Part shown: positions 30,978-37,530 of the stretch, piece by piece
How the letters are laid out: each line of letters begins with the position of its first letter
Position numbering within the stretch: the first letter of the stretch is position 1
Origin: a virus
Virus record (IMG/VR): IMGVR_UViG_3300034109_000654
Location: 1-56,557 of that record
Length of the DNA stretch: 56,557 bases
Strand: one strand, 5' to 3'
Translations under genes and position numbers: made by a program
The notes under the pieces: model-generated
Databases searched by the model: none
The model's input: only the letters and a program-made list of their open reading frames with translations
What the model was told of the DNA's origin: nothing

Positions 30978-31245
30978 GGTCAGGGCGGATTCCGAGAAAG
31001 TCCCTCGCCGCCTTTCTCTGCGACCTGAGCTCGGTGAGCTCCTGGGCCATATCGGTGGTGGTGTCGGTAACGCTCTCGAGCGTTACTCGCAGCGCCTCGA
31101 GCCAGCTGCCCACCTCGTTGAGGAAGTCGACGATGTCCTGCTCGGGGTCGATGACAGGCCGCACCGCCGACACGCTGCCTCCGTAGGGCATGTTGAACAG
31201 GGCGATGTTGACCCTGATCCGGGCGTCGTGTTCGTCGGCGTTCAT
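30973..31245 (-). CDS. Helical hypothetical protein
   Basis: 90 aa, ATG overlapping the upstream stop (TGATG). Helices DFLNEVGSWLEALRVTLESV and TDMAQELTELRSQRKAARDF form a likely coiled coil. Unknown. Confidence 0.7.
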   Translation of the reverse strand: MNADEHDARIRVNIALFNMPYGGSVSAVRPVIDPEQDIVDFLNEVGSWLEALRVTLESVTDTTTDMAQELTELRSQRKAARDFLGIRPDQ

Positions 31246-31427
31246 CAGTCCTCCTTACGGGGGAAGCGGATGGTGCCCCAGGACGTGGGGACGTACCCGC
31301 CGTGGATCAGCCACTCGTCCAGGGCGCTGAACAGCTCGCAGAAGCGGTTGGCCTCGTAGAGGCTGCGCTCGGTCTCCCAGGCACTGACCGCCAGCCGGAG
31401 CTCCTGCAGCGTGATGTCGGGGTCCAC
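31245..31427 (-). CDS. Small hypothetical protein
   Basis: 60 aa, GTG overlapping the upstream stop. ITLQELRLAVSAWETERSLY and FCELFSALDEWLIHGGYVP. No family recognised. Confidence 0.7.
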   Translation of the reverse strand: MDPDITLQELRLAVSAWETERSLYEANRFCELFSALDEWLIHGGYVPTSWGTIRFPRKED

Positions 31428-31600
31428 TAGATCGCCTTCTTTCGGTACGGCCCCTCGTCGGGGGTGTTGGTGGTCCGGCCGTGCCAGGGCTCGACCGGTT
31501 CGGGATTCTTGGCCTCGATCTCGCGGGCCAGCCGGCGCACGGTGGCGCCGATCTCCGCGAGGTTGTCGGCCAGGACGCGCAGCTCTCTGGCGATGCTCAC
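31427..31600 (-). CDS. 57-aa helical protein
   Basis: Starts VSIARELRVLADNLAEIGAT; GTG overlaps the upstream stop and its TAG overlaps the next GTG. Charged helix then Pro-rich tail. Coding supported by coupling on both sides. Unknown function. Confidence 0.6.
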   Translation of the reverse strand: MSIARELRVLADNLAEIGATVRRLAREIEAKNPEPVEPWHGRTTNTPDEGPYRKKAI

Positions 31601-31887
31601 GGCTGCTGGCCTCGGCTGATCTTGTCGAGCACCGCCTGGCGGGCCTGGTCTGCCAGCTTCTTGGCGGTCTCGGCGGCCTGGTGGGCGGCGACCACGTCCT
31701 CGGAGTTCTCCCAGGCGACGTAGATGGAGCTGCTGATCTCCTCGGCGAGCTTGTTCGGGATGAGGAAATACTTGCCGTATTCCCGCAGCACCACGTTGCC
31801 GCGCGAGTCGACGGTCACGTCGATGGTCAGCGTCGGGTGCTTGGGGTCTTTGATGAAGCTGCCGATCAGCACCTCGTCGCGGCTCAT
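31597..31887 (-). CDS. Hypothetical protein
   Basis: 96 aa, ATG overlapping the previous stop (ATGA). Beta strands (LTIDVTVDSRGNVVLREYGK) followed by a long helix (AAETAKKLADQARQAVLDKI). No family. Confidence 0.7.
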   Translation of the reverse strand: MSRDEVLIGSFIKDPKHPTLTIDVTVDSRGNVVLREYGKYFLIPNKLAEEISSSIYVAWENSEDVVAAHQAAETAKKLADQARQAVLDKISRGQQP

Positions 31888-32282
31888 GCGTCCACCACCT
31901 TGACGAGGTAGGGGTAGTTCAGCGGCCAGTCGTCGCGGACCTCGAAGCGTCCGATCACGGTACGCAGCACCGAGCCGACCGAGACGGGGATGCGGTAGAC
32001 GAAGTCGCGGGCGTAGTAGTGCGAGGCGATCACCGCCGCCTCGGGGCTGAAGCTGCCCTGCATGTCCTCCGGGCCGCGCTCGCCGTGCCAGCGGTGGGCG
32101 AGCTCGGGGCTCTCGAACAGGCTCACGTTGTAGGCGGTGTAGGCCCCGCAGTGCCGGAAGTCTCCGGTCAGCCGGACGGGCCACGGCATGACCCAGCGCA
32201 CGGTGCCCGGCGGCATTCCGTAGTTGTCCTTGGCCTGCTCCAACGGCAGCGTGATGGTGGTCGTTCTCGGTGGTGCGGTCAC
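31884..32282 (-). CDS. Hypothetical protein, first gene of leftward unit
   Basis: 132 aa. GTG at 32282 chosen because GGGAGGA lies seven bases upstream. Contains TLPLEQAKDNYGMPPGTVRW and AVIASHYYARDFVYRIPVSV; beta-rich. No recognised domain. Directly controlled by promoter S7. Confidence 0.75.
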   Translation of the reverse strand: MTAPPRTTTITLPLEQAKDNYGMPPGTVRWVMPWPVRLTGDFRHCGAYTAYNVSLFESPELAHRWHGERGPEDMQGSFSPEAAVIASHYYARDFVYRIPVSVGSVLRTVIGRFEVRDDWPLNYPYLVKVVDA

Positions 32283-32349
32283 GGGTGTCCTCCCTGTGAG
32301 TAGTTGAATATGCAACTATCAATTTACCTATAAAAGTATGTATTGTCAA
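32283..32349 (-). promoter_or_regulatory. Promoter S7 with two operator types
   Basis: Minus strand TTGACA (32349-32344), 17 bases, TAAATT (32326-32321). The spacer holds the 9-4-9 repeat (TTTACCTAT 32323-32331 / GTATGTATT 32336-32344). Just downstream, over the expected start site, lies the 18-bp palindrome TAGTTGAATATGCAACTA (32301-32318), which is also found beside attP. Two regulators may act here. Confidence 0.75.
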
Positions 32350-32422
32350 TTATCACGGCGTGGCAGTTCCGCTCATTCGCCCTGTTCAGAGCGTTGCAGG
32401 GGGTGTGTTTATGGTGGGGCGC

Positions 32423-33121
32423 ATGGCCTCACAGCAGCTACCTGCGCCCAACACCATGACCAGTGTTCAGCCGATGGGCCTGTCGACGTATCACCGCAAC
32501 GCCCGGCGCGGCAACGTCGATGCGATCGTCGGAAGCCTCAAAGCGAATGGGCAGTACAAGCCCATCGTGGTCAACATCGGCACGCACACCGGACGGCCCA
32601 ACGAGGTCCTCGCCGGAAACCACACCCTGATGGCGTTCCGCAATCTGGCCGAGATGTATCCCACCGACGAACGATGGAACGAGATTCAGGTCTACTGGGT
32701 CGATGTCGACGACGACCGCGCCACCCGCATCGTGCTGGCCGACAACCGCACCGCCGAGGACTCGACCTACGACGATGTGATGCTCTACGACCTCATCAAG
32801 AGCCTGGGCGATGACCTGGACGGCTCCGGGTTCACCGACACCGACGTGGACAAGCTCAGCTACCTGGACAAGATGTTCAGCCCCGACGACGGCGACGACG
32901 GCCCCGACGGCTACGACACCACCGACAACGAGACCGTGGTGATCGACGTCGGCAAGGTCCCCCCGGTCTGCGCCGAGGTCGGCGTGGTGGTGGGACGGAT
33001 CAGGTTCAAGATGGCGCGGGACCTGTATGTGTCGTGGTACGACGAGCTCCGCGAGCAGGTCGGGTACGACGACGAGGCGCTGTCCAGCGCCGTCCAGCAG
33101 CGGCTCGGAATGATCCAGTGA
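32423..33121 (+). CDS. ParB/sulfiredoxin-fold protein
   Basis: 232 aa. Residues about 12-115 form a ParB-like domain: YHRNARRGNVDAIVGSLKAN, GQYKPIVVN, EVLAGNHTLMAF (the GNHR-like catalytic loop, here GNHT) and VLADNRTAE. C-terminal acidic and variable. TATGGT lies seven bases before this ATG, preferred over the ATG at 32411. Such phage ParB proteins are often linked to DNA modification or nicking rather than partition. The next gene starts inside its stop codon, so the two probably work together. Confidence 0.85.
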   Translation: MASQQLPAPNTMTSVQPMGLSTYHRNARRGNVDAIVGSLKANGQYKPIVVNIGTHTGRPNEVLAGNHTLMAFRNLAEMYPTDERWNEIQVYWVDVDDDRATRIVLADNRTAEDSTYDDVMLYDLIKSLGDDLDGSGFTDTDVDKLSYLDKMFSPDDGDDGPDGYDTTDNETVVIDVGKVPPVCAEVGVVVGRIRFKMARDLYVSWYDELREQVGYDDEALSSAVQQRLGMIQ

Positions 33122-34650
33122 TCCTCAAGGTCGTGTCCACCGAGGACATTCGCCCCTCCACCTACAACCCCCGCCAGGCCGACCCCGAACGCCTCGAGCT
33201 GGTCAAGCTGTCGCTGTCCAAGCTGGGCTGGCTGCTGCCGATCTACGCCGACGCGGGCGGGGAGATCCTGTCCGGCCACCAGCGCCACTACGTCGCCACC
33301 GAGATGATGGGCATGACCGAGGTGCCCGTCGCCTACACCAAGGCCATGACCCTGCCGCAGCGCAAGGCCATCAACATCGCGTTCAACCGTGGCACCAACG
33401 ACATGGAGTCCCACACGCTGACCGGCACCCTGGCCGAGGCGATCAAGAGCTCTGGCGTGGTGGAGATGGCGGCGGCGCTGCCCGACGCCACCGGGACCAT
33501 GCCCATCCTCGACGCCCGCCAGGAGCCCATCGGCCCGATCCTCAAGGCCAACAAGGGCCGGTGGAGCCGTCACGCCAAGAACGTCAGCCGGATGCTGATT
33601 CACCGGGGCGTGGAGATGCCGGTGATCGTCGACGAGGACAACCGGGTCATCAACGGCATCGGCCGGCTCGAGCAGTACGCGATCCTGAAATACACCACCA
33701 TCGACGTGCTCCGGCTGCCCAACAACGTCGCCAAGGTCGCCGAGGTGATGCTCAATCTGCTCACGATGGACTTCGACCTGCACCGCCGCTATTCCGACGA
33801 ACTGCGCTACAACAGCTTCCGGCGGGCCTACACCACCCGCAAGCAGCTCGGTGTCGGCATGACCTTCGCCGCGGTCAACTCCAACCGGCGCATGGAGTTC
33901 GACATCCTCAACCCGACGCACGCCAGTGGCTGGAAGAAGGTCTACGGGGACCGGATTCTGGACTTCGGCGCCGGGCATCTGTGGGAGACCGAGATGCTCC
34001 GCAAGGCCGGATGCACCGTCAGCCCGTTCGAGCCCTACCACGTCGGCCAGGGCGGTCAGATCGACAAGCAGAAGTCCCTGGCGCTGACCGATGCGTTCCT
34101 GCGCGACGTGGCCGGCGGGGTGGACTGGGACTCGATCTTCCTGTCCTCGGTGCTCAACTCGGTGCCGTTCGAGGCCGACCGGTTCCACATCGTGCAGCTG
34201 CTCAACGCGCTGGCCCAGCCGACCGAGACCCATCCTGAGGGCGCGGCGGTGTACGCGGTGGCGCTCTCGACGGCCAACGACTCCTGGCGGGACAACACCG
34301 CTCAGAAAACCGGGCTGAACAAGACCCACTACGACCGGCCCAGCTTCCGGCTGGACCACGAGCCAGGCGTGAGCCTGGCCGACTTTCTCGAGGTCCCGAA
34401 GATTCAGAAGTACCACTCGATGCCGGAGTTCCGGGCGCTGTTCGCCAGCGGGTTCGGCAAGGCTCAGACCAACCATGTGGGAACCAACTGCCAGGGCGTG
34501 TTCCGCGACCCGCTGCCGGTGGACCCGGCCAAGCTGGCGGCGGCTATCGACTTCGAGTTCGAGCTGCCCTATCCCGACGGGACACACATGGAGCGGTCAC
34601 GTCAGGCCAGGGCGGCGTTTGAGCAGCGGCTGGGAATGACGCTGCCCTAG
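33118..34650 (+). CDS. ParB-ParB-methyltransferase fusion
   Basis: 510 aa. N-terminal ParB-like domain (STEDIRPSTYNPRQADPERL, EILSGHQRHYVA). A second ParB-like segment (about 143-205) has ILKANKGRWSRHAKNVSRML, PVIVDEDNRVINGIGRLEQY. Residues about 275-480 contain a Rossmann methyltransferase core: RILDFGAGHLWETEMLRKAG (motif I), then DWDSIFLSSVLNSVPFEADR, which resembles motif IV plus the VLN-x-VP helix of some DNA-modification-associated methyltransferases. GTG overlaps the stop of the upstream ParB gene. Probably recognises and modifies DNA or nucleotides; substrate unknown. Confidence 0.8.
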   Translation: MILKVVSTEDIRPSTYNPRQADPERLELVKLSLSKLGWLLPIYADAGGEILSGHQRHYVATEMMGMTEVPVAYTKAMTLPQRKAINIAFNRGTNDMESHTLTGTLAEAIKSSGVVEMAAALPDATGTMPILDARQEPIGPILKANKGRWSRHAKNVSRMLIHRGVEMPVIVDEDNRVINGIGRLEQYAILKYTTIDVLRLPNNVAKVAEVMLNLLTMDFDLHRRYSDELRYNSFRRAYTTRKQLGVGMTFAAVNSNRRMEFDILNPTHASGWKKVYGDRILDFGAGHLWETEMLRKAGCTVSPFEPYHVGQGGQIDKQKSLALTDAFLRDVAGGVDWDSIFLSSVLNSVPFEADRFHIVQLLNALAQPTETHPEGAAVYAVALSTANDSWRDNTAQKTGLNKTHYDRPSFRLDHEPGVSLADFLEVPKIQKYHSMPEFRALFASGFGKAQTNHVGTNCQGVFRDPLPVDPAKLAAAIDFEFELPYPDGTHMERSRQARAAFEQRLGMTLP

Positions 34651-35144
34651 CTGGGCAGGCTGAACGGCAGGTTGGCCTCGGCAGCGAAGCTGCGGGTGGG
34701 TTCGTAGGCGCTGAACTCCGGCAGCTTGCGCCAGTAGCTCTCGCGGGGGACAGGCTGGGAGTCGATGCCGTACTCGAGGTACATCGCCCGGGTACGCGGG
34801 TTGGATTCCAGGCCGAACCACAGTTCCTCGGCGTTGGGTTCCCCGTACTTGTCCACGATGCGGCGCAGGTTGTCATGCTTCTTGTGGTGCGGCATCCCGT
34901 CAGGGGTCTGGGAGAAGAAGGCGTCGTCGGGCTCCCAGTCCAGTTGATCCTTGATCCGCGCCAGAGTGGCCTCCATCGCCGATTCCGGCCGGGCGGTGGT
35001 GATGACCACGGTGGCCTCGTTGCGGGCCAGCAGCTTGGGAATCCAGGCCCGATAGGTCTCCTGCGGTATCCGCACGCTCAGAGGCCGTTTGTCGTTGTAG
35101 AGCACCTTGGCGAGCGTGAAGTTCAGGTCGAGTAGGGCGAACAT
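34647..35144 (-). CDS. HAD-fold protein with altered catalytic residues
   Basis: 165 aa, HAD superfamily. Motif I is LLDLNFTL (Asp6-Leu-Asn8), where phosphatases have D-x-D; motif II VVITTARP; a Lys region HHKKHDN; motif IV FGLESNPRTRAMYLEYGI where relatives read DDxP. The loss of the second Asp and of the acidic pair suggests a non-hydrolytic or unusual HAD. ATG 35144 chosen because homologues start M-x-ALLDLN; longer starts at 35162/35165 exist. TATAAT (35190-35185) drives it. Convergent with the ParB fusion (four-base overlap). Confidence 0.7.
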   Translation of the reverse strand: MFALLDLNFTLAKVLYNDKRPLSVRIPQETYRAWIPKLLARNEATVVITTARPESAMEATLARIKDQLDWEPDDAFFSQTPDGMPHHKKHDNLRRIVDKYGEPNAEELWFGLESNPRTRAMYLEYGIDSQPVPRESYWRKLPEFSAYEPTRSFAAEANLPFSLPS

Positions 35145-35197
35145 AGGTGTGACGACTCCCATCAAAAGGCATACTTGTCTAAGTATTATACCATATA
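35145..35197 (-). promoter_or_regulatory. Promoter of the HAD gene
   Basis: Minus-strand TATAAT (35190-35185) is a consensus -10; no clear -35 is seen. The start site is expected near 35178, 15-35 bases before the candidate ATGs. Confidence 0.65.
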
Positions 35198-35247
35198 ACG
35201 CCAGGTCACAGCCTCATTTGCAGGGTCAATGCCTACAGTTGTCGGGT

Positions 35248-35967
35248 ATGACACAGGACATTGCGGAGAGCTTCTCACCCGGTGGCTGGAAGTTCACCGC
35301 TGAGGTCACCGACGTGTTCGACGAACATGTCTCCGCGTCGGTCCCGTATTACCCGCTGATTCAGAACATCGTCGCCGAAGCAGCCGACTGGTTGCTCCCC
35401 GATGGTGGGGTCTACGTCGATGTCGGAGCCTCCACCGGAACCACCGCGGCTGCCATCGCCAGACGCCATCCCGACCGCCATATTCGGACGTACCTCTACG
35501 ACGAGGTGCCCGAGATGCTGGACAAGGCGATGGTGAAGCTGGCCGGGTTCGACAACCTCAAGGTGGAGCGCCGGCACAAGAACGTCCTGGCCGGAATGGA
35601 TCACAGCCCGTCCGATCTGGTGACCGCGCTGTTCACCTTGCAGTTCATCGCCCCGGAGAACAGGCCCAAGGTTCTCAACGAGCTGCGCCGCCGAGCCAAG
35701 CCCACCGGAGCGATCATCGTGGCCGAGAAGATCAGGCCGATTCACCCGATGTGGGCTGAGATCGCCATTGACGCCTCACACGACTTCAAGGCCGACCACG
35801 GCCTGTCCGACACCGCGATCCGGCAGAAGGCCAAGGCACTGCGCGGGGTTCTGCGGCCCTCCACCGAAGCGGCCCTGCGGTTCAGCCTTGAGGAGGCTGG
35901 GTGGTGCAATCCGGAGATTCTGTTCCGGTGGCATCAGTGGGTGGTGGTCGGAGCACTGGCCTCGTAG
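35248..35967 (+). CDS. CmoA-like SAM-dependent enzyme
   Basis: 239 aa, aligning along its length with E. coli CmoA, which makes carboxy-SAM from SAM and prephenate for tRNA cmo5U. Shared: GGWKFTAEVTDVF (against GDWTFDERVAEVF), SVP-x-Y, motif I YVDVGASTG, FTLQF, IIVAEK, SHDFKADHG (HHDFKRANG) and the hydrophobic C-terminus. The Tyr matching CmoA Tyr39 is kept (Tyr35), but positions matching Asn132 and Arg199 are Leu128 and Ala195, so carboxy-SAM binding is doubtful. TACAGT eight bases before the ATG suggests a leaderless mRNA. Neighbours (ParB, ParB-methyltransferase) suggest a nucleic acid modification role. Confidence 0.85.
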   Translation: MTQDIAESFSPGGWKFTAEVTDVFDEHVSASVPYYPLIQNIVAEAADWLLPDGGVYVDVGASTGTTAAAIARRHPDRHIRTYLYDEVPEMLDKAMVKLAGFDNLKVERRHKNVLAGMDHSPSDLVTALFTLQFIAPENRPKVLNELRRRAKPTGAIIVAEKIRPIHPMWAEIAIDASHDFKADHGLSDTAIRQKAKALRGVLRPSTEAALRFSLEEAGWCNPEILFRWHQWVVVGALAS

Positions 35968-36392
35968 CCTCTGCACCCGCAGTACATGTAGCAGGTGGTT
36001 CCGTAGGAGTGCAGCCCGAAGGGGTGGCCGCACTCGCACGGCGGCAGTTTGCCGACCTCCCAGCGGTCCACCATCTCCTCGGGAGTCAGGTGCCCTGTCC
36101 TGCCCTGGCGGCTGTGGCCGCGTGTGCCCTTGCCGTCCTCGCGGGGCGGCAGCTGTGACCACGTCGGGTCGTGCTTGACCGGGCAGCCGCACCACCCGCC
36201 GTCGTGGTTGATGAAGATGCTGTAGCTGGCGTCCACGAAACCGCAGCGCAGACACACGTCGGCCCCACCCGGGCGGTCGGGCAGACCCAGGCTCTCAACG
36301 AACTCAGCTTTCATGCGGTTCCACTCGCGCTGCTGGCGCTTCCAGCGTTCGTCCTGGGTCTCCCACAGCCCGAGCTGTTCGGGTTCAGTCAT
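35934..36392 (-). CDS. Protein with two zinc-binding Cys/His clusters
   Basis: 152 aa. ADVCLRCGFVDASYSIFINH then GWCGCPVKH forms one cluster; PCECGHPFGLHS and CYMYCGCRGYE another. N-terminal helix EQLGLWETQDERWKRQQREW. The 3' end overlaps the CmoA-like gene by 34 bases in opposite direction. No family recognised. Confidence 0.7.
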   Translation of the reverse strand: MTEPEQLGLWETQDERWKRQQREWNRMKAEFVESLGLPDRPGGADVCLRCGFVDASYSIFINHDGGWCGCPVKHDPTWSQLPPREDGKGTRGHSRQGRTGHLTPEEMVDRWEVGKLPPCECGHPFGLHSYGTTCYMYCGCRGYEASAPTTTH

Positions 36393-36480
36393 AGTAGTGC
36401 TCGCAGCTTTCGCTGTGCACCATGTGCAACCCGTGCTCGTCCTCCCAGACGTGGTTCCATGCCTCGCAGGTGCAGGTCAT
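36385..36480 (-). CDS. 31-aa Cys/His micro-protein
   Basis: MTCTCEAWNHVWEDEHGLHM continues VHSESCEHYYD. ATG overlaps the previous stop (ATGA); overlaps the next gene by eight bases. Cys-x-Cys ... Cys and several His suggest metal binding. Coding inferred from coupling. Confidence 0.5.
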   Translation of the reverse strand: MTCTCEAWNHVWEDEHGLHMVHSESCEHYYD

Positions 36481-36569
36481 CGTCTGTTCCACCAATCCAT
36501 GAACGCGGCACCGACAAACCCGCCGATACCTGCCGACAGGTACGGCATCCACCAAGAGCAGTCACTCAT
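36477..36569 (-). CDS. 30-aa membrane micro-protein
   Basis: MSDCSWWMPYLSAGIGGFVG then AAFMDWWNRR: one hydrophobic helix flanked by Trp and charged ends. It begins GCGATGAGTGAC like the two upstream genes. Coupled to neighbours on both sides; otherwise unsupported. Confidence 0.5.
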   Translation of the reverse strand: MSDCSWWMPYLSAGIGGFVGAAFMDWWNRR

Positions 36570-36855
36570 CGCGGCCACCTCCCCGATAGGTCATGGCGTA
36601 GCTGACGATCCCCTGGGCGTCCCTGTTCAACTTCTGCATAGCCTCGTAGGCCGTTTCTTTATGCAGAGGATCGTGGAAGTCAATACCCACTAGTTCCGAC
36701 TGTGCGTAACCCTGAATCGCCCCCAGTAAGGCCGCCCCGATGTCCGCGATCACCGCGTCGGCCACGTCATAAGGCGAGAACTCCACGCGCCCATCCCGCC
36801 GTTTGGACAGCTTCTCCACAACAGCGGCGGCGATCCGCTCACGGAGGTCACTCAT
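36562..36855 (-). CDS. Small phage protein, MSDLRERI family
   Basis: 97 aa from the ATG at 36855. MSDLRERIAAAVVEKLSK and YDVADAVIADIGAALLG match the next upstream gene (MSDLRTRIAAILSSKE, LLADAVIQELG), so the pair is a duplication. Frequent small actinophage family of unknown function. Eight-base overlap upstream. Confidence 0.75.
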   Translation of the reverse strand: MSDLRERIAAAVVEKLSKRRDGRVEFSPYDVADAVIADIGAALLGAIQGYAQSELVGIDFHDPLHKETAYEAMQKLNRDAQGIVSYAMTYRGGGRDE

Positions 36856-37063
36856 TGACAATCTCCCAATCCGTCACATGGCGGCGCACACGTTGATCCG
36901 GCTTTCCGTTGATGATGCGTTTCGCCAGGTGTGTTTGCAGCCCTAGTTCTTGGATCACCGCGTCGGCCAGTAGCCAAGCGCACTCCCGGTTGATGTAGTC
37001 ACCGTCGAGGACAACCTCTTTGGAAGAAAGGATGGCGGCGATGCGGGTGCGGAGGTCACTCAT
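36848..37063 (-). CDS. Small phage protein, MSDLRERI family
   Basis: 71 aa from the ATG at 37063, overlapping the preceding stop. Paralogue of 36562-36855 by its N-terminus and ADAVI helix; C-terminal half (GKPDQRVRRHVTDWEIVNE) differs. Function unknown. Confidence 0.75.
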   Translation of the reverse strand: MSDLRTRIAAILSSKEVVLDGDYINRECAWLLADAVIQELGLQTHLAKRIINGKPDQRVRRHVTDWEIVNE

Positions 37064-37530
37064 CGCGGCCACCAGTCCGGTGCCGGCCGATTGCGCCAGG
37101 TGGCGAATCGGGCCTTCTCAGCCACATAGAAACGGCGGTAGGCCGTCACCGGGTCGGGGTGGTGGTACTGCTCGGGCATGGCCTGGGGGACGTCGGTGAA
37201 GCCCCGTGATGACAGGAACGGTGGCGGGCAGGCCAGTGCGGGCAGCAATCGGGCTGAACCGTGGGTTTTGCCGTAGCGGTGCTTGTACTCGGCGCACAGG
37301 GCAGCGAACAGCCGCCATGCCCAACGATAGTTGGACACTGACTCTCCGGCCCACACGGTGCAGGGGTGGTTCTTGTGGGTGGCCCGGTAGAGCACGTCGC
37401 CGTCGTAGCCGTGCTGGCGGTGCACGGTGGAGAGCATCTGCGCTTCCTCGATGACCATTTTCAGGACGTGCTTGTCGCAGTGCATCTGCGCGGCAACGAG
37501 GGGGTCGGGATGCAGGATGAAGCGGTTCAC
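37060..37530 (-). CDS. Conserved phage protein with HCDKH motif
   Basis: 156 aa. VNRFILHPDPLVAAQMHCDK-HVLKMVIEEAQML, THKNHPCTVWAGES, YKHRYGKTH and AMPEQYH are signature blocks of a family spread among phages of unrelated hosts; its function is not established to my knowledge. The invariant His, Asp, Lys and Cys suggest an enzyme. GTG overlaps the upstream stop. Sits two kb from the modification genes. Confidence 0.75.
   Translation of the reverse strand: MNRFILHPDPLVAAQMHCDKHVLKMVIEEAQMLSTVHRQHGYDGDVLYRATHKNHPCTVWAGESVSNYRWAWRLFAALCAEYKHRYGKTHGSARLLPALACPPPFLSSRGFTDVPQAMPEQYHHPDPVTAYRRFYVAEKARFATWRNRPAPDWWPR

Noticed and set aside
32911-34587. Leftward 558-codon open frame
   Set aside because: Antisense to the ParB-methyltransferase fusion.
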